Shown one piece after another: positions 31,077-40,003 of a stretch of 64,000 nucleotides of DNA. Under the pieces are notes generated by a model, which was not told where the DNA came from, made no database searches, and saw only the letters and a program-made list of their open reading frames with translations. The position numbers and the translations under genes were made by a program. Numbering within the stretch: the first letter of the stretch is position 1; every line of letters starts with the position of its first letter. The stretch covers positions 152,502 through 216,501 of the forward strand of contig NZ_JAGEKR010000015.1 in NCBI RefSeq assembly GCF_017565405.1, written 5' to 3'. The stretch is from Allobranchiibius sp. CTAmp26. Lineage in GTDB: Bacteria > Actinomycetota > Actinomycetes > Actinomycetales > Dermatophilaceae.

Positions 31077-31807
31077 GCGCCGTCCATCAGTTGATAGCCG
31101 ACCCCACGAGATGTGCGCAGGAGTCGCGGGTGCGAGGAGTCGGCCTCCAGTTTGAGCCGTAAGCGGTGCACGTGCTCGGTGACCGTCGCCTCGCCGAGCC
31201 ACTCCGACGATGAGTTCCACACCCTCTCCAGCAATTGACTGCGGGTGTAGACGTGCCGCGGGTGGGTCGCGAGGAAGACCAGCAGGTCGTACTCCTTGGG
31301 GGTCAGCTCGATCTCGATGCCGCCCCGATGGACCCGGCGACCGGCGCGATCGATGCGCAGGGCGCCGATGACGACGGCGTCGGCGGACCGCTCGGGGACG
31401 CTGCGCCGCAGGACCGATCGAACGCGCGCAGCGAGCTCGCCGGGTGAGAACGGTTTGATCAGGTAGTCGTCGGCGCCGAGGTCGAGCGCGGCGATCCTGT
31501 CCTCTTCCCCGGTGCCACCCGACAGGACGATGACGGGCAGATCGCCGCGGCCGGCCCGGCCTGCGCGGACCGCCCGCAGCACGTCCAGCCCACCCAGACC
31601 CGGGATGGACAGGTCGAGCACGATCAGCTCGGGCCGATCGTCCCGGATCCTGCGCAGTGCCGACGGCCCGTCGCCCGCCTCCAGGATCTGGAAGCCGGCA
31701 TCGTCCAGCTGCCACCGCACGACGGTCCGGACCGCCGCGTCGTCGTCCACCACCAGCACCCGCGGCGCTGCGGGGGCCCTGGTCGACGCGGTGACGGACG
31801 AGGCCAT
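31073..31807 (-). CDS. OmpR/PhoB-family response regulator
   Basis: This regulator is 244 residues long: a receiver domain with VVDDD, phosphoacceptor Asp in LIVLDLSIPGLGG and the Lys in DDYLIKPFSPGEL, and a C-terminal winged helix (IELTPKEYDLLVFLATHPRHVYTRSQLLERVW ... EHVHRLRLKLEADSSHPRLLRTSRGVGYQL). It is the first gene of the three-gene operon and is translationally coupled to its kinase. A TAATCACACC-type short dyad lies upstream at 31809-31825 but no firm operator can be defined. Confidence 0.94.
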   Translation of the reverse strand: MASSVTASTRAPAAPRVLVVDDDAAVRTVVRWQLDDAGFQILEAGDGPSALRRIRDDRPELIVLDLSIPGLGGLDVLRAVRAGRAGRGDLPVIVLSGGTGEEDRIAALDLGADDYLIKPFSPGELAARVRSVLRRSVPERSADAVVIGALRIDRAGRRVHRGGIEIELTPKEYDLLVFLATHPRHVYTRSQLLERVWNSSSEWLGEATVTEHVHRLRLKLEADSSHPRLLRTSRGVGYQLMDGA

Positions 31808-31878
31808 GTGTGATGGTAATCACACCAACGAGGACGCCACCCGGTGCTCGCTCGGCATTGAGGCGGCGTTGAGAGCAC

Positions 31879-32262
31879 TCAGCGCGCCAGCACTACGTCG
31901 TACGTGAGATGGGTCGCCTTCGGTGACACCGTGACCTCACGCTGCACGAGCGTCATCCGACCGGTCAGGTCGAAGAGCCGCGTGCCGCCGCCGAAGAGCA
32001 CGGGCGACAGGTGGATGCGCAGCTCGTCGACCACCCCTGCCGTCAGGCCCTGGTCGATGACGTTGGCCCCGCCCATCACCACCGCCCCGGTGCGCGCGAA
32101 GCTGCTCGCGAGGACCTCTTCATCGACGGCAGACCGCGGCTCTTCGAGGACCCAAGCGTGTACGGGCTCGCCGTCGACGCCGAGCCCGTTCACCAGGTCC
32201 GCGCCCGGCGCTGTCAAGTAACCGTCCAGTGAGATCGAGATGTCGGCGACTACCTTGCCCAT
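31879..32262 (-). pseudogene. RibD/DHFR-family reductase with an internal in-frame deletion
   Basis: The frame is intact (127 residues from the ATG at 32262) and both ends match the RibD C-terminal / dihydrofolate-reductase-like family: N-terminal MGKVVADISISLDGYLTAPG and C-terminal ANVIDQGLTAGVVDELRIHLSPVLFGGGTRLFD. Family members are usually about 190 residues. Here TGAVVMG runs directly into GANVIDQ, so some 60 residues covering the central sheet and much of the cofactor/substrate site are missing. It is likely non-functional or of altered function. The deletion junction lies in GC-rich repeats of GGC/GCC. Confidence 0.7.
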
Positions 32263-32357
32263 GCTCACTCCCGGTGTGCGCTCGTCCGCTGCTCGCTGAA
32301 CGCTAGGGAACCCGGGCCGGCGAGGAAGGCCCTCCGCGGATCCCGCCCTCGGTCGAA

Positions 32358-32434
32358 TATCGGCCGAGCGGTCACTTTCCTGCGCTGGGCGTACGTCGGT
32401 GGGTGGGGTATCGGCCTTGCGGTCACTTCCCTGC
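32358..32434. repeat. Two imperfect 26-bp direct repeats, 51 bp apart
   Basis: TATCGGCCGAGCGGTCACTT (continuing TCCTGC) at 32358-32383 and TATCGGCCTTGCGGTCACTT (continuing CCCTGC) at 32409-32434 differ at three positions, and both are followed at similar distance by GTACG. They lie between the tRNA terminator and the deleted reductase gene. They may be operator sites or members of a dispersed repeat family. The rest of this 249-base gap shows nothing else. Confidence 0.55.
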
Positions 32435-32469
32435 ACCCCAGGTACGGCAGAACCACCCCGGACAGCAAG

Positions 32470-32497
32470 AATCCCCGGGCCGTGTGGCCCGGGGATT
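32470..32497 (-). terminator. Hairpin terminator downstream of the initiator tRNA
   Basis: AATCCCCGGGCC (32470-32481) pairs perfectly with GGCCCGGGGATT (32486-32497) around a GTGT loop, 14 bases after the tRNA 3' end on the minus strand. Confidence 0.75.
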
Positions 32498-32511
32498 TCT
32501 CGTTGACGCGT

Positions 32512-32588
32512 TGGTAGCGGGGGCAGGATTTGAACCTGCGACCTCCGGGTTATGAGCCCGGCGAGCTACCGAGCTGCTCCACCCCGCG
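32512..32588 (-). tRNA. Initiator tRNA-fMet (anticodon CAT)
   Basis: On the minus strand a 77-base cloverleaf begins CGCGGGG and ends CCCCGCT-A-CCA with the CCA encoded. The anticodon loop is CTCATAA. Position 1 (C) does not pair with position 72 (T), and the anticodon stem has GGG/CCC next to the loop; both mark an initiator rather than elongator tRNA. The T-loop GGTTCAAATCC is canonical. Confidence 0.95.
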
Positions 32589-32639
32589 TCGGTGAGATCA
32601 GCTTACGGGAGGGCCGCCGTGCCGCAAAATCGAGCCGAA

Positions 32640-35243
32640 CTAAGGGGCCGTCGAGAGATCCGTGAGCGCGTCCTGCAGCGTCGCTCCCCACCGCAGTCGG
32701 CCGCCGAAGCCGACCACGACCGCCTTGAGCACCGGGTAGGCGCTTCCCTCGGCCACCACGTACAGCGGTTCGATCTGCAGTATCCCGCCTGCCGCTGGCA
32801 GGGTGAGCAGGTCGCCCTTGCTCACCACCGCCTTCTGGCGCGACTGCGTGATGAAGAACTGGCTGAGTGTGCCGGGCATGCTCGAGGAGCGCTGCGCCGA
32901 GGAGTTCAGGTCGTCCTGGAACTGTCCTGGACCGCGCGCCGAGCCGCTGATCCGTAGCAGCGTCAGCCGGCCGTACCCCGCGCCGACCTGGCCGGGCGTC
33001 GTCCCGTGGTCGGACCCGGCCACCAGGTAGCCGGTGGCCTGGCCCGTGCCGTCCTCCCCGACGTACGTCGAGGTGAGCGCGTACCCGGGGCCGGACGCGC
33101 CGGGCAACGTGACCGGTTGGTAGTACGAGGGTTGCGGCACACCGGCGCCGGTCGTCGGGTCGACCGGCACCGACCAGTGCGCCCTCCCGTCGGCGAAGGT
33201 CGCACGGTCGCTCACGTGGTACGCGGCGAGCACCGTGCGCTGCATCTCGAATTGACCCTGGGGATACCGCACCTGCGAGAGCACCGCGGCCGGCAGCTGC
33301 GAGCGCGGCCGCACCGTGCCCGGGAAGACCTTCTCCCAGGCCCGCAGGACCGGTTCGCTGCTGTCCCAGGCGTAGAGCCGTACGGTCCCGTCGTACGCGT
33401 CGACCGTGGCCTTCACCGAGGCGCGCAGGTAGTTGATCGGCCGGCCGAGTGCGCCGGACGCGGTGGTCAGCGGCTGGTGCTCGGAGTAGGGGTAGTGGTC
33501 GGAGGTGGTGTAGCCGTCGACGACCCACAGGGTGTGAGCGCCGGACTGCACCGGGTAGGCGTCGTCGTCGACGGACAACCAGGGCGCGACCTGCCGCACC
33601 CGGTCCACGGGATCACGCTCGTAGATCACCCGAGACGACGTGCTGACGGCCCTGGAGGTCAGCAGATCCAGCGACCGGAACTTCGCGGCGTACGCGAGCC
33701 GGCGCAGCACTCCCCCCAACGCGACCCCGCCCCGCCCGTCGTACCGGAATCCGGTGCTTGCCGTGCCGTCGGCCTCGATCGGCTTGCCGCCCACGACCGA
33801 GTACGACGGCAGTCCCGCACCGAAGTAGATGCGACTGCGGGAGGCGGCGGAGTCGGTCAGGAACGACGGCGCGCCACCCGCGGTCGTGACGTCGGCGCGG
33901 GCGGTCACCACCCCCGTGCCGTGCGTGTAGATCAGGTGCTGACCGACCCAATCCCGTCTGTTCGCAGGCAGACCCGATACGTCGACGCCCCGCGCGCCGA
34001 CGACCGTCGGCATGGCCGCGGTGCCACTTCCGGTGCGGCCGACGTCGAGCCCCCCGAACGCCGCGGGGGGCGTGAGCCCCTGCAGCTGCTGGAAGGCATT
34101 GGTCACGACCGTCGGGTCCAGTACCGGCGCGCCGGCCGCGGCCGCCGCGAGCCCCGCCGTCGGGGTGGCACCGGCGGTGTAGTCGCGCACGGTCACGTCC
34201 GAGACGCCGTACGCCGTGCGCGTGCCGTCGATCTGCCGCTGCAGGTAGGTCGCCTCGCTCGCCGAGCGGATCGAGCTGCCGCGGACCGCCGACAGGATCT
34301 CGGGGTAGATGCCGCCGAAGGCCACGGCGGTGGCCATCAGCATCGACACCGCGGCGGCCGGCCACCGCCAGCTGCGCGTACGCAAGGTGATCAGGAACGC
34401 GAGCGCCGTGAGCACGGCGGCGCAGGCGAGGATCGCGTGCACCGGCAGCGTCGACCGCACGTCGGTGTCGTCGACGCCGGTGATCGTGCGGCCGGTGCGG
34501 TAGACCAGCGCGTACCGGCCCCACCACCATCCGGCGGCGCGCACCAGCAGCAGGGCCAGGGCGAGCAGACACAGGTGTCGCCGGGCGACCCGGGTGACGG
34601 TGAGTCTGCCCTCGGTGACGGTGATGCCGCCGTAGATGTAGTGGGTCACGGTGGCCAGCACCAGCGCCAGGATCAGGATCACCGTGCCGAAGCCGATGAG
34701 CATCTCGATGAACGGCATCGTGAAGACGTAGAAGCCGATGTCACGGTGGAACTGCGGGTCGGTCTGCCCGAAACTCTGTCGCGCCCACCACAGCAGCGGC
34801 GTCTGCCACTGACTCGAGGCGCTGACCCCGGTGAGCACTGCGAGCAGCAGCGGCACGATCGCGAACGCCGCACGGCGGAACGGCTCGATCGCCACGCGGT
34901 AACGGTGCATCGCCTCACCGGCGGCGTCCGGCACCCGGATCGGCCGGTAACGGTAGGCGAGCCACACGCTGCCGTGGCACAGCACCTCGACCAGCAGGAA
35001 GCCCGCGGCGAAGAGCGCCGCACGGGTGCGCAGCTCCACGCCGTACACCCCGGCGTACTGCAGGTTCTCGAACCACAGGTGCTGGGTCCACAGGTTCACC
35101 GCGATGTTGCCGCCGACGAGCACGGCGACGACGGTGACGGTGAGCCGCAGCAGCGAGTGCCGTCGGCGATCCAGCCGCGGCAGGGCGCGCACGTCGGAGG
35201 ATCCGGCGCCTCCGGAGCGCCCGGAACCGTCCGCAGCACTCAT
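32640..35243 (-). CDS. UPF0182-family integral membrane protein
   Basis: This is an 867-residue protein with about seven membrane segments in the N-terminal third (for example LTVTVVAVLVGGNIAVNLW, AALFAAGFLLVEVLCHGSVW, MLIGFGTVILILALVLATV) and a large extracytoplasmic domain. The domain includes the family blocks YLQRQIDGTRTAYG, QQLQGLTPP, RSRIYFGAGLPSYSVVGGKPIE and TLWVVDGYTTSDHYPYSEHQPL. Its function is unknown; it is conserved across actinobacteria. The ATG at 35243 follows a short spacer and is divergent from the PPA1309-type gene. Confidence 0.92.
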   Translation of the reverse strand: MSAADGSGRSGGAGSSDVRALPRLDRRRHSLLRLTVTVVAVLVGGNIAVNLWTQHLWFENLQYAGVYGVELRTRAALFAAGFLLVEVLCHGSVWLAYRYRPIRVPDAAGEAMHRYRVAIEPFRRAAFAIVPLLLAVLTGVSASSQWQTPLLWWARQSFGQTDPQFHRDIGFYVFTMPFIEMLIGFGTVILILALVLATVTHYIYGGITVTEGRLTVTRVARRHLCLLALALLLVRAAGWWWGRYALVYRTGRTITGVDDTDVRSTLPVHAILACAAVLTALAFLITLRTRSWRWPAAAVSMLMATAVAFGGIYPEILSAVRGSSIRSASEATYLQRQIDGTRTAYGVSDVTVRDYTAGATPTAGLAAAAAGAPVLDPTVVTNAFQQLQGLTPPAAFGGLDVGRTGSGTAAMPTVVGARGVDVSGLPANRRDWVGQHLIYTHGTGVVTARADVTTAGGAPSFLTDSAASRSRIYFGAGLPSYSVVGGKPIEADGTASTGFRYDGRGGVALGGVLRRLAYAAKFRSLDLLTSRAVSTSSRVIYERDPVDRVRQVAPWLSVDDDAYPVQSGAHTLWVVDGYTTSDHYPYSEHQPLTTASGALGRPINYLRASVKATVDAYDGTVRLYAWDSSEPVLRAWEKVFPGTVRPRSQLPAAVLSQVRYPQGQFEMQRTVLAAYHVSDRATFADGRAHWSVPVDPTTGAGVPQPSYYQPVTLPGASGPGYALTSTYVGEDGTGQATGYLVAGSDHGTTPGQVGAGYGRLTLLRISGSARGPGQFQDDLNSSAQRSSSMPGTLSQFFITQSRQKAVVSKGDLLTLPAAGGILQIEPLYVVAEGSAYPVLKAVVVGFGGRLRWGATLQDALTDLSTAP

Positions 35244-35308
35244 CGGGTCTTCCGTCCACGCACCGGGCAACGACGCCCTCAACTTAGCGGCGGGGGCGGT
35301 GCGGCACG

Positions 35309-35848
35309 ATGGCAGGTATGCCGAGTACCTCCGAGACGATCCTGCCTCCCCTGATCGAGTGCGCGGTCGACACCGAACGCCACGTCGCCGCCGCCGGTTG
35401 GGACCAGGCACCGCGTCTGTTCGCGATCGCCCGCAACGCCGGGCTGCTCGCCCGCGAACCGGCGCTCGCCGCTCAGCTCGGGGCCGCAGCACCCGACGGG
35501 CTGAGCACCATCGAGCAGGAGGGGCTGGCGCCGACCTCGGCCCTGGAGTCGATGCTCGGCCGGCTCGCGTGGCCGCCCGAGGTCGACGGCGTGGCGCTGG
35601 CCGTCGAGCGCCTGGTCGTGCCGCCGGACGCGGAGAACGATCTGCCGGCCGATCCGGAGCAGGCAGCGGAAGCACTCGCCGCGCACCCGGACCGCCAGGA
35701 CGTCCGGCTACTCGTGGCGGTGCTGCGCGACGGCGCCTCGGTGTGTCTGCTGCGACAGCGCGCCCACGACGCGGACGACAAGGTCGCCATCGGTCAGGAC
35801 ATCGCCCCCGGGCTGGTCGAGGCGCTGCGGGCCACGCTCACCGCCTGA
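35309..35848 (+). CDS. PPA1309-family conserved protein
   Basis: This small acidic cytoplasmic protein of 179 residues has the segments IECAVDTERHVAAAGWDQAPRLFAIARNAGLLAREP and WPPEVDGVALAVERLVVPPDAE, and ends in a DVRLLVAVLRDGASVCLLR block typical of this actinobacterial family, which commonly neighbours UPF0182. The function is unknown. A second ATG three codons in (35318) is an alternative start; neither has a convincing ribosome site. Confidence 0.85.
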   Translation: MAGMPSTSETILPPLIECAVDTERHVAAAGWDQAPRLFAIARNAGLLAREPALAAQLGAAAPDGLSTIEQEGLAPTSALESMLGRLAWPPEVDGVALAVERLVVPPDAENDLPADPEQAAEALAAHPDRQDVRLLVAVLRDGASVCLLRQRAHDADDKVAIGQDIAPGLVEALRATLTA

Positions 35849-35877
35849 GGCGCCGCCGCCGCACCGCTGCGCCGCGC

Positions 35878-36990
35878 TCAACAGGACGGCAGGCCCGACC
35901 CCTGGCCGGCTGCGACCATCTTCACGGCCGAGACGGCCTGCGCGAACGAGGCGATCTTGATCACCGTCAGGCCCGACGGGATGTGCCCGTGGGCCTCGCT
36001 GCAGTCCGCGGCCGGCGCGAGGAAGTACTTCGCACCGGAGTCGTGCGCACCGACCATCTTCTGCCGGATACCGCCGATCGGCCCCACGCTGCCATCCTCC
36101 GCGATGGTGCCGGTGCCGGCGAACTTCTTACCGCCGGTGAGGGATCCGGGAGTGAGCTTGTCGTAGATGGCGAGGGTGAACATGTTGCCCGCCGACGGCC
36201 CGCCGACGTCGCCGGCGTTCACATCGACCTTGAACGGCAGCGTGTAGTTCGGCACCGGGTAGAACCCGAGCAGCGACCCCTTCCCTTGGGGGTTCTTCGC
36301 GGTCTTGATCCGTACGGTCAGAGGCTTGCCGGCGCGCGTGATCTGCAGGGTGACCGTGGTGCCGGCGGGGACCTTGTCCAGGACCGCCCGCGCGGTCGCC
36401 AGGCGGGTGAGCGGCGTGCCGTCGATGCTGCGTACGACGTCGCTGACCTTCAGGTACTTCGCCGCCGGCGATCCGGGGCTCAGCAGCCCAACCGAGACGG
36501 TCTCGGGCACCTGGATGCCCGCCGTCCGCAGCGCCAGCACCTGGGCGGTCTGCTGGGAGTCGGCCATGTCGGTGCTGTCCTGCTGCTGCACCTGTCTGCT
36601 GGTGACGTTCTTGGGGAAGTACTCGTCGGCGGGCACGATCTGCGCGTTGCTGTTGAGGTGGGCGGTCGCCCACTCCCACACGGTCACCGGGTACTGCGGG
36701 CCCCCTGCCAGGGACACGGTGGTGAAGTCCAACGAGCCGGACGTCGGGTAGGTCGGATGCCCGGAGATCGAGATCACCGGCCTGCCGTCGAGGTCGCCCA
36801 GCGTGTTCTGCGCCGGCCCGGGCCGCAGGATCGCGACCGGCACATGGATCAGGTTGAGGGCCGCCACGACGAGCACCAGCACGACGGCGACCACCAACCA
36901 GACCACCGTGCGGGGGCGCAGCCCGCCCAGCCGTGACGTTCCTGCCCCGCCCTCGCGTCTCGCGTCGCCCGTGTCGTCCGAGGTCGTCAC
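35878..36990 (-). CDS. YlbL-type membrane-anchored protease (PDZ plus Lon-like S16)
   Basis: A membrane anchor (VVWLVVAVVLVLVVAALNLI) is followed by an extracytoplasmic PDZ domain (GLLSPGSPAAKYLKVSDVVRSIDGTPLTRLATAR) and a C-terminal Lon S16 protease domain with the catalytic Ser in GGPSAGN and Lys in GGIRQKMVGA. In bacilli a relative degrades a DNA-damage division inhibitor; the substrate here is unknown. The GTG at 36990 is chosen because it overlaps the moaE stop (GTGA), giving 370 residues; an upstream ATG at 37002 is possible. Confidence 0.9.
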   Translation of the reverse strand: MTTSDDTGDARREGGAGTSRLGGLRPRTVVWLVVAVVLVLVVAALNLIHVPVAILRPGPAQNTLGDLDGRPVISISGHPTYPTSGSLDFTTVSLAGGPQYPVTVWEWATAHLNSNAQIVPADEYFPKNVTSRQVQQQDSTDMADSQQTAQVLALRTAGIQVPETVSVGLLSPGSPAAKYLKVSDVVRSIDGTPLTRLATARAVLDKVPAGTTVTLQITRAGKPLTVRIKTAKNPQGKGSLLGFYPVPNYTLPFKVDVNAGDVGGPSAGNMFTLAIYDKLTPGSLTGGKKFAGTGTIAEDGSVGPIGGIRQKMVGAHDSGAKYFLAPAADCSEAHGHIPSGLTVIKIASFAQAVSAVKMVAAGQGSGLPSC

Positions 36991-37412
36991 AAACCCACCC
37001 ATTCATCCGTGCCGTCGGCGAAGACCTGGTGTTTCCAGATCGGGACCGTGGTCTTGAGAACATCGATCAGCTCTGAGCACACCCGCAGCGCCGCGTGGCG
37101 GTGTGCGGCGCTGACGGCCACCACCACCGCCAGGTCGCCGACCACGAGCTCTCCGGTGCGGTGCACCGCAGCGGCGGCGGTGACCTCGTCGGTCAGCACG
37201 CCGCGTACGACGTCGTGCAGCGTCTGCTCGGCGGTCGGATGCGCGGTGTAGTCCAGTCGTACGACGGGTTGGGCGTGGTCGTGCGCACGCACCTGTCCCA
37301 CGAAGAGCCCGACCCCACCGGCCTCGGGTCCGCGGACGGCCTCCAGCACCTCGTCGACCGACAGGGGGGTGTCGCGCAGCTGCGCGAGACGCACCCGTGC
37401 ATCGTGATCCAC
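36987..37412 (-). CDS. moaE: Molybdopterin synthase catalytic subunit MoaE
   Basis: This protein of 141 residues has the MoaE pattern: VGLFVGQVRAHDHAQPVVRLDYTAHPTAEQTL, VHRTGELVVGDLAVVVAVSAAHRHAALRVCSELIDVLKTTVPIWKHQVFADGTDEWVG, including the conserved Lys of the VPIWK-x-E-like motif. It transfers sulfur from MoaD-thiocarboxylate to precursor Z in molybdenum cofactor synthesis. The GTG at 37412 follows the preceding gene's stop by a few bases. No moaD is adjacent; moeZ lies 19 kb downstream. Confidence 0.92.
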   Translation of the reverse strand: MDHDARVRLAQLRDTPLSVDEVLEAVRGPEAGGVGLFVGQVRAHDHAQPVVRLDYTAHPTAEQTLHDVVRGVLTDEVTAAAAVHRTGELVVGDLAVVVAVSAAHRHAALRVCSELIDVLKTTVPIWKHQVFADGTDEWVGL

Positions 37413-37416
37413 CGGC

Positions 37417-38460
37417 TCAGCCCTTCCGTCGTCGGCGCCGCATGATCGCAGCCGTCGCCCCGACGGCGACCGCCGCACTGGCAGCACCGAGCGCGGCCGC
37501 GTCCCTGGCTCCGAACCGCGGCGCGCCGCGGGTCTGCGCAGCGACGTCCTCGAGGAGCACCGCGAGGCAGAGGTCATTGTCGTACGCGGGGGTCCACCCC
37601 GCGGCGCGCAGGGTCGCTGTGTCCACCACGAGGGGGTGCATGACGAAGTCCAGATCGGACTCCGGCGACTTGAGGGTGCCGAGCCGATGCAGTCGTCCGG
37701 CGATGGCGCCGGCGGTGCTCGCCCCGACCTCCACGGCCCGCATGCCGCTGCGCTGCTCGACCTCCTCCTGCGTGAGGTACCCCGGTGAGGCGACGGGCAG
37801 CGCGCCGGACAGTCGCCGGTCGAGGGTGACCTCCACGGCGGTGGCCAGGTCGTCGATGTGACAGAACTGCCAGGTCGGACGGGCGCCGGCGACCCGCAGC
37901 AGCCGAGGCGCCGCGAAGTGCCGGGTGGTGACCGTGTCGACGCCGCCCACCACGGACGCCGGCCGCAGCACCGCTATCCGCAGCCCCGGGTACGCCGGAG
38001 CGGCCTCGGCGAGCGCCTCCTCGACAGCGACCAGGTCGGCGATCAGACCGGCATGACCACGAGCGCGCAGCGGCGCGTCGGCCGGCAAGGGGACCTGGTT
38101 GTCCGGCAGCGCGCCGTACACCTGGGCCGCGGTGACGACGACGAGCTGGCGGACCGCGCTCGCGGCACAGGCCAGCACCAGGGTGCGCACCTCGCGCACC
38201 ATCCGGTCACGGCGTTCGACCGGGTCCTCGGCCTGGTCGCGCAGCAGGTCCGTGGGGGTCACCACATGCACGAGGGCACTCACGCCCTGTAGTCCCGGAC
38301 CGATGAGCGGACTGGTGAGGTTGTCCTCCAGCTGCGCCACCCGACCGCCCCGATCGGTCCACCGCGCCTGCACGGCGGCAGCGATCGGCCCGGACGGGCG
38401 TGTCACCGCGAGGGTCTCCACGCTGCGCCCTGCGCGAACACGCCGACCTGTGGAACTCAT
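37417..38460 (-). CDS. NAD-dependent epimerase/SDR-like protein with degenerate cofactor motif
   Basis: The 347-residue product has extended-SDR features in the middle (VSALVHVVTPTDLLRD, VRQLVVVTAAQVYGALPDNQVPLPADAP, RIAVLRPASVVGG, FCHIDDLATAVEVTL). However, the N-terminal Rossmann glycine motif is absent (LAVTRPSGPIAAAVQ), and the Tyr-x3-Lys catalytic pair is not recognisable. A basic C-terminal tail RRRRRKG follows a hydrophobic alanine-rich segment. It may have become a non-catalytic binding protein. It is cotranscribed with moaE and the YlbL-like gene. The start is uncertain (38460 or 38493). Confidence 0.72.
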   Translation of the reverse strand: MSSTGRRVRAGRSVETLAVTRPSGPIAAAVQARWTDRGGRVAQLEDNLTSPLIGPGLQGVSALVHVVTPTDLLRDQAEDPVERRDRMVREVRTLVLACAASAVRQLVVVTAAQVYGALPDNQVPLPADAPLRARGHAGLIADLVAVEEALAEAAPAYPGLRIAVLRPASVVGGVDTVTTRHFAAPRLLRVAGARPTWQFCHIDDLATAVEVTLDRRLSGALPVASPGYLTQEEVEQRSGMRAVEVGASTAGAIAGRLHRLGTLKSPESDLDFVMHPLVVDTATLRAAGWTPAYDNDLCLAVLLEDVAAQTRGAPRFGARDAAALGAASAAVAVGATAAIMRRRRRKG

Positions 38461-38527
38461 TGACCGCCCGTCGTGGTTATCTGGAGTAGGCATCCTCTCA
38501 CCGTCCCTGCCGCCCGAGGAGTTCACC

Positions 38528-40003
38528 GTGAGCGACTACCCGACCGGGAGACCCGGCGAGCCCAACGACCCCGACCAGCCGGACCTGGGCGAGCTGTTGC
38601 GCTCGCTGCTGTCCGGCGAAGGTCTGGCCGAGCATCCGGAGTTCGCGGAGGCGCTGAAGAACATGGGCATCGACCGTCTGGATCCCGCCACCATGGGCAT
38701 GCTGCAGGCGCAGATGCAGGCCATGATGTCCGCGCCGGCGGACGGCGGATTCAACATCGAGATGGCCACCGACATCGCTCGCAAGCAGGTCGCGACGGAC
38801 GGTGACAAGTCCGTCTCCGCGCGCACCAAGGCCGATACCGACCAGATCGTGCAGGTGGCCAATCTCTGGCTGGACGACGTCACCAGCTTCGCGGCCGTCG
38901 GCCCCGGGCTCGCGTGGAGTCGCGCGGAGTGGGTCGACCACACGATGCCGATGTGGCGCCGGCTCGTGGAGCCGGTCGCGACGGGCGTGGGCAACGCGAT
39001 CCAGCACGCGATGCGCGAACAGCTGGGGCAGCTGGGGGACGGCGCCGCGGAGCAGCTCGGGCTGCCTGCCGGCACCGATCCCGGCGCCATGATGGGGCAG
39101 ATCGAGCCGATGATGGCGCGGATGAGCAACGCGATGTTCGCGATGCAGGTCGGCCAGGCGGTCGGTGCTCTCGCCGGCGACCTGGTGAGCGGCGCCGAGA
39201 TCGGCATCCCGCTGCTCGACGGCGATCAGATCGTGCTGCTGCCGACGAACGTCGCGGCGTTCGCCGAGGGGCAGAGCGTTGATGCCGGCGAGGTGCACCT
39301 CTACGTCGCCACCCGGGAAGCCGCGCGGATGCGGCTCTTCCACGCGGTCCCGTGGCTCGCCCCCGCCCTGATCGCCGCCGTGCAGAGCTACGCCGGTGAC
39401 ATCAGCATCGACACCGAGGGCATCGAGCGTTCGCTGCGCGACATCGACCCGACAGACCCTCAGGCGATGCAGAGCGCCCTGCAGGGATCGCTCTTCACGC
39501 CAGAGCCGAGCGAGGCGCAGCGCCGCGCGCTCGCCCACCTGGAGACCCTGCTCGCCCTGGTCGAGGGATGGGTCGACGTCGTGAGCGACCGGGCGGCCGA
39601 CGGCCACCTGCCGCACGCCGCGGCGCTCTCGGAGGCCGTACGCCGCCGACGCGCCACCGGCGGGCCCGCCGAGCGCGTCTTCTCCTCCCTCGTGGGCCTC
39701 GACCTGCGCCCCCGCCGGCTGCGCGACGCGGCCGGACTGTTCGCGGCCATCGAGGACGCCGCCGGTGCGGACGCCCGGGACGAGTCGTGGCAGCACCCGG
39801 ACTTCGCGCCGACCGCCGCCGACCTCGACGACCCGCAGGCATACGTCGCGCGGCGTACCGGCGAGCAGGTGCAGGCCCCGCGCGACGACGTCGACGCGGC
39901 GCTGGACGCTCTGCTCGCGCAGGGTGAGGCCGAGTTCGAGGGCGAGCAGGATCCTGAGGACGGCACGGACGGCACCGACGGTCCGGGCACCCCGCGCGGG
40001 TGA
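38528..40003 (+). CDS. DUF2342-family (putative zinc-metalloprotease-like) protein
   Basis: This actinobacterial protein of 491 residues has FNIEMATDIARKQVATDGDKSVSARTKADTDQIVQVANLWLDDVTSF..GPGLAWSRAEWVDHTMPMWRRLVEPVA and, near residue 265, LYVATREAARMRLFHAVPWLAP. Databases often call the family 'zinc-dependent metalloprotease', but the place of an HExxH motif reads REAAR here, so no metal site is evident. GAGGAG lies before the GTG start. The stop overlaps the Nudix gene start (GTGA). Confidence 0.85.
   Translation: MSDYPTGRPGEPNDPDQPDLGELLRSLLSGEGLAEHPEFAEALKNMGIDRLDPATMGMLQAQMQAMMSAPADGGFNIEMATDIARKQVATDGDKSVSARTKADTDQIVQVANLWLDDVTSFAAVGPGLAWSRAEWVDHTMPMWRRLVEPVATGVGNAIQHAMREQLGQLGDGAAEQLGLPAGTDPGAMMGQIEPMMARMSNAMFAMQVGQAVGALAGDLVSGAEIGIPLLDGDQIVLLPTNVAAFAEGQSVDAGEVHLYVATREAARMRLFHAVPWLAPALIAAVQSYAGDISIDTEGIERSLRDIDPTDPQAMQSALQGSLFTPEPSEAQRRALAHLETLLALVEGWVDVVSDRAADGHLPHAAALSEAVRRRRATGGPAERVFSSLVGLDLRPRRLRDAAGLFAAIEDAAGADARDESWQHPDFAPTAADLDDPQAYVARRTGEQVQAPRDDVDAALDALLAQGEAEFEGEQDPEDGTDGTDGPGTPRG

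Noticed and set aside
33006..35354. A 782-codon plus-strand ORF opposite the UPF0182 gene
   Set aside because: It is a low-complexity Arg/Gly/His-rich shadow of a well-recognised membrane protein.
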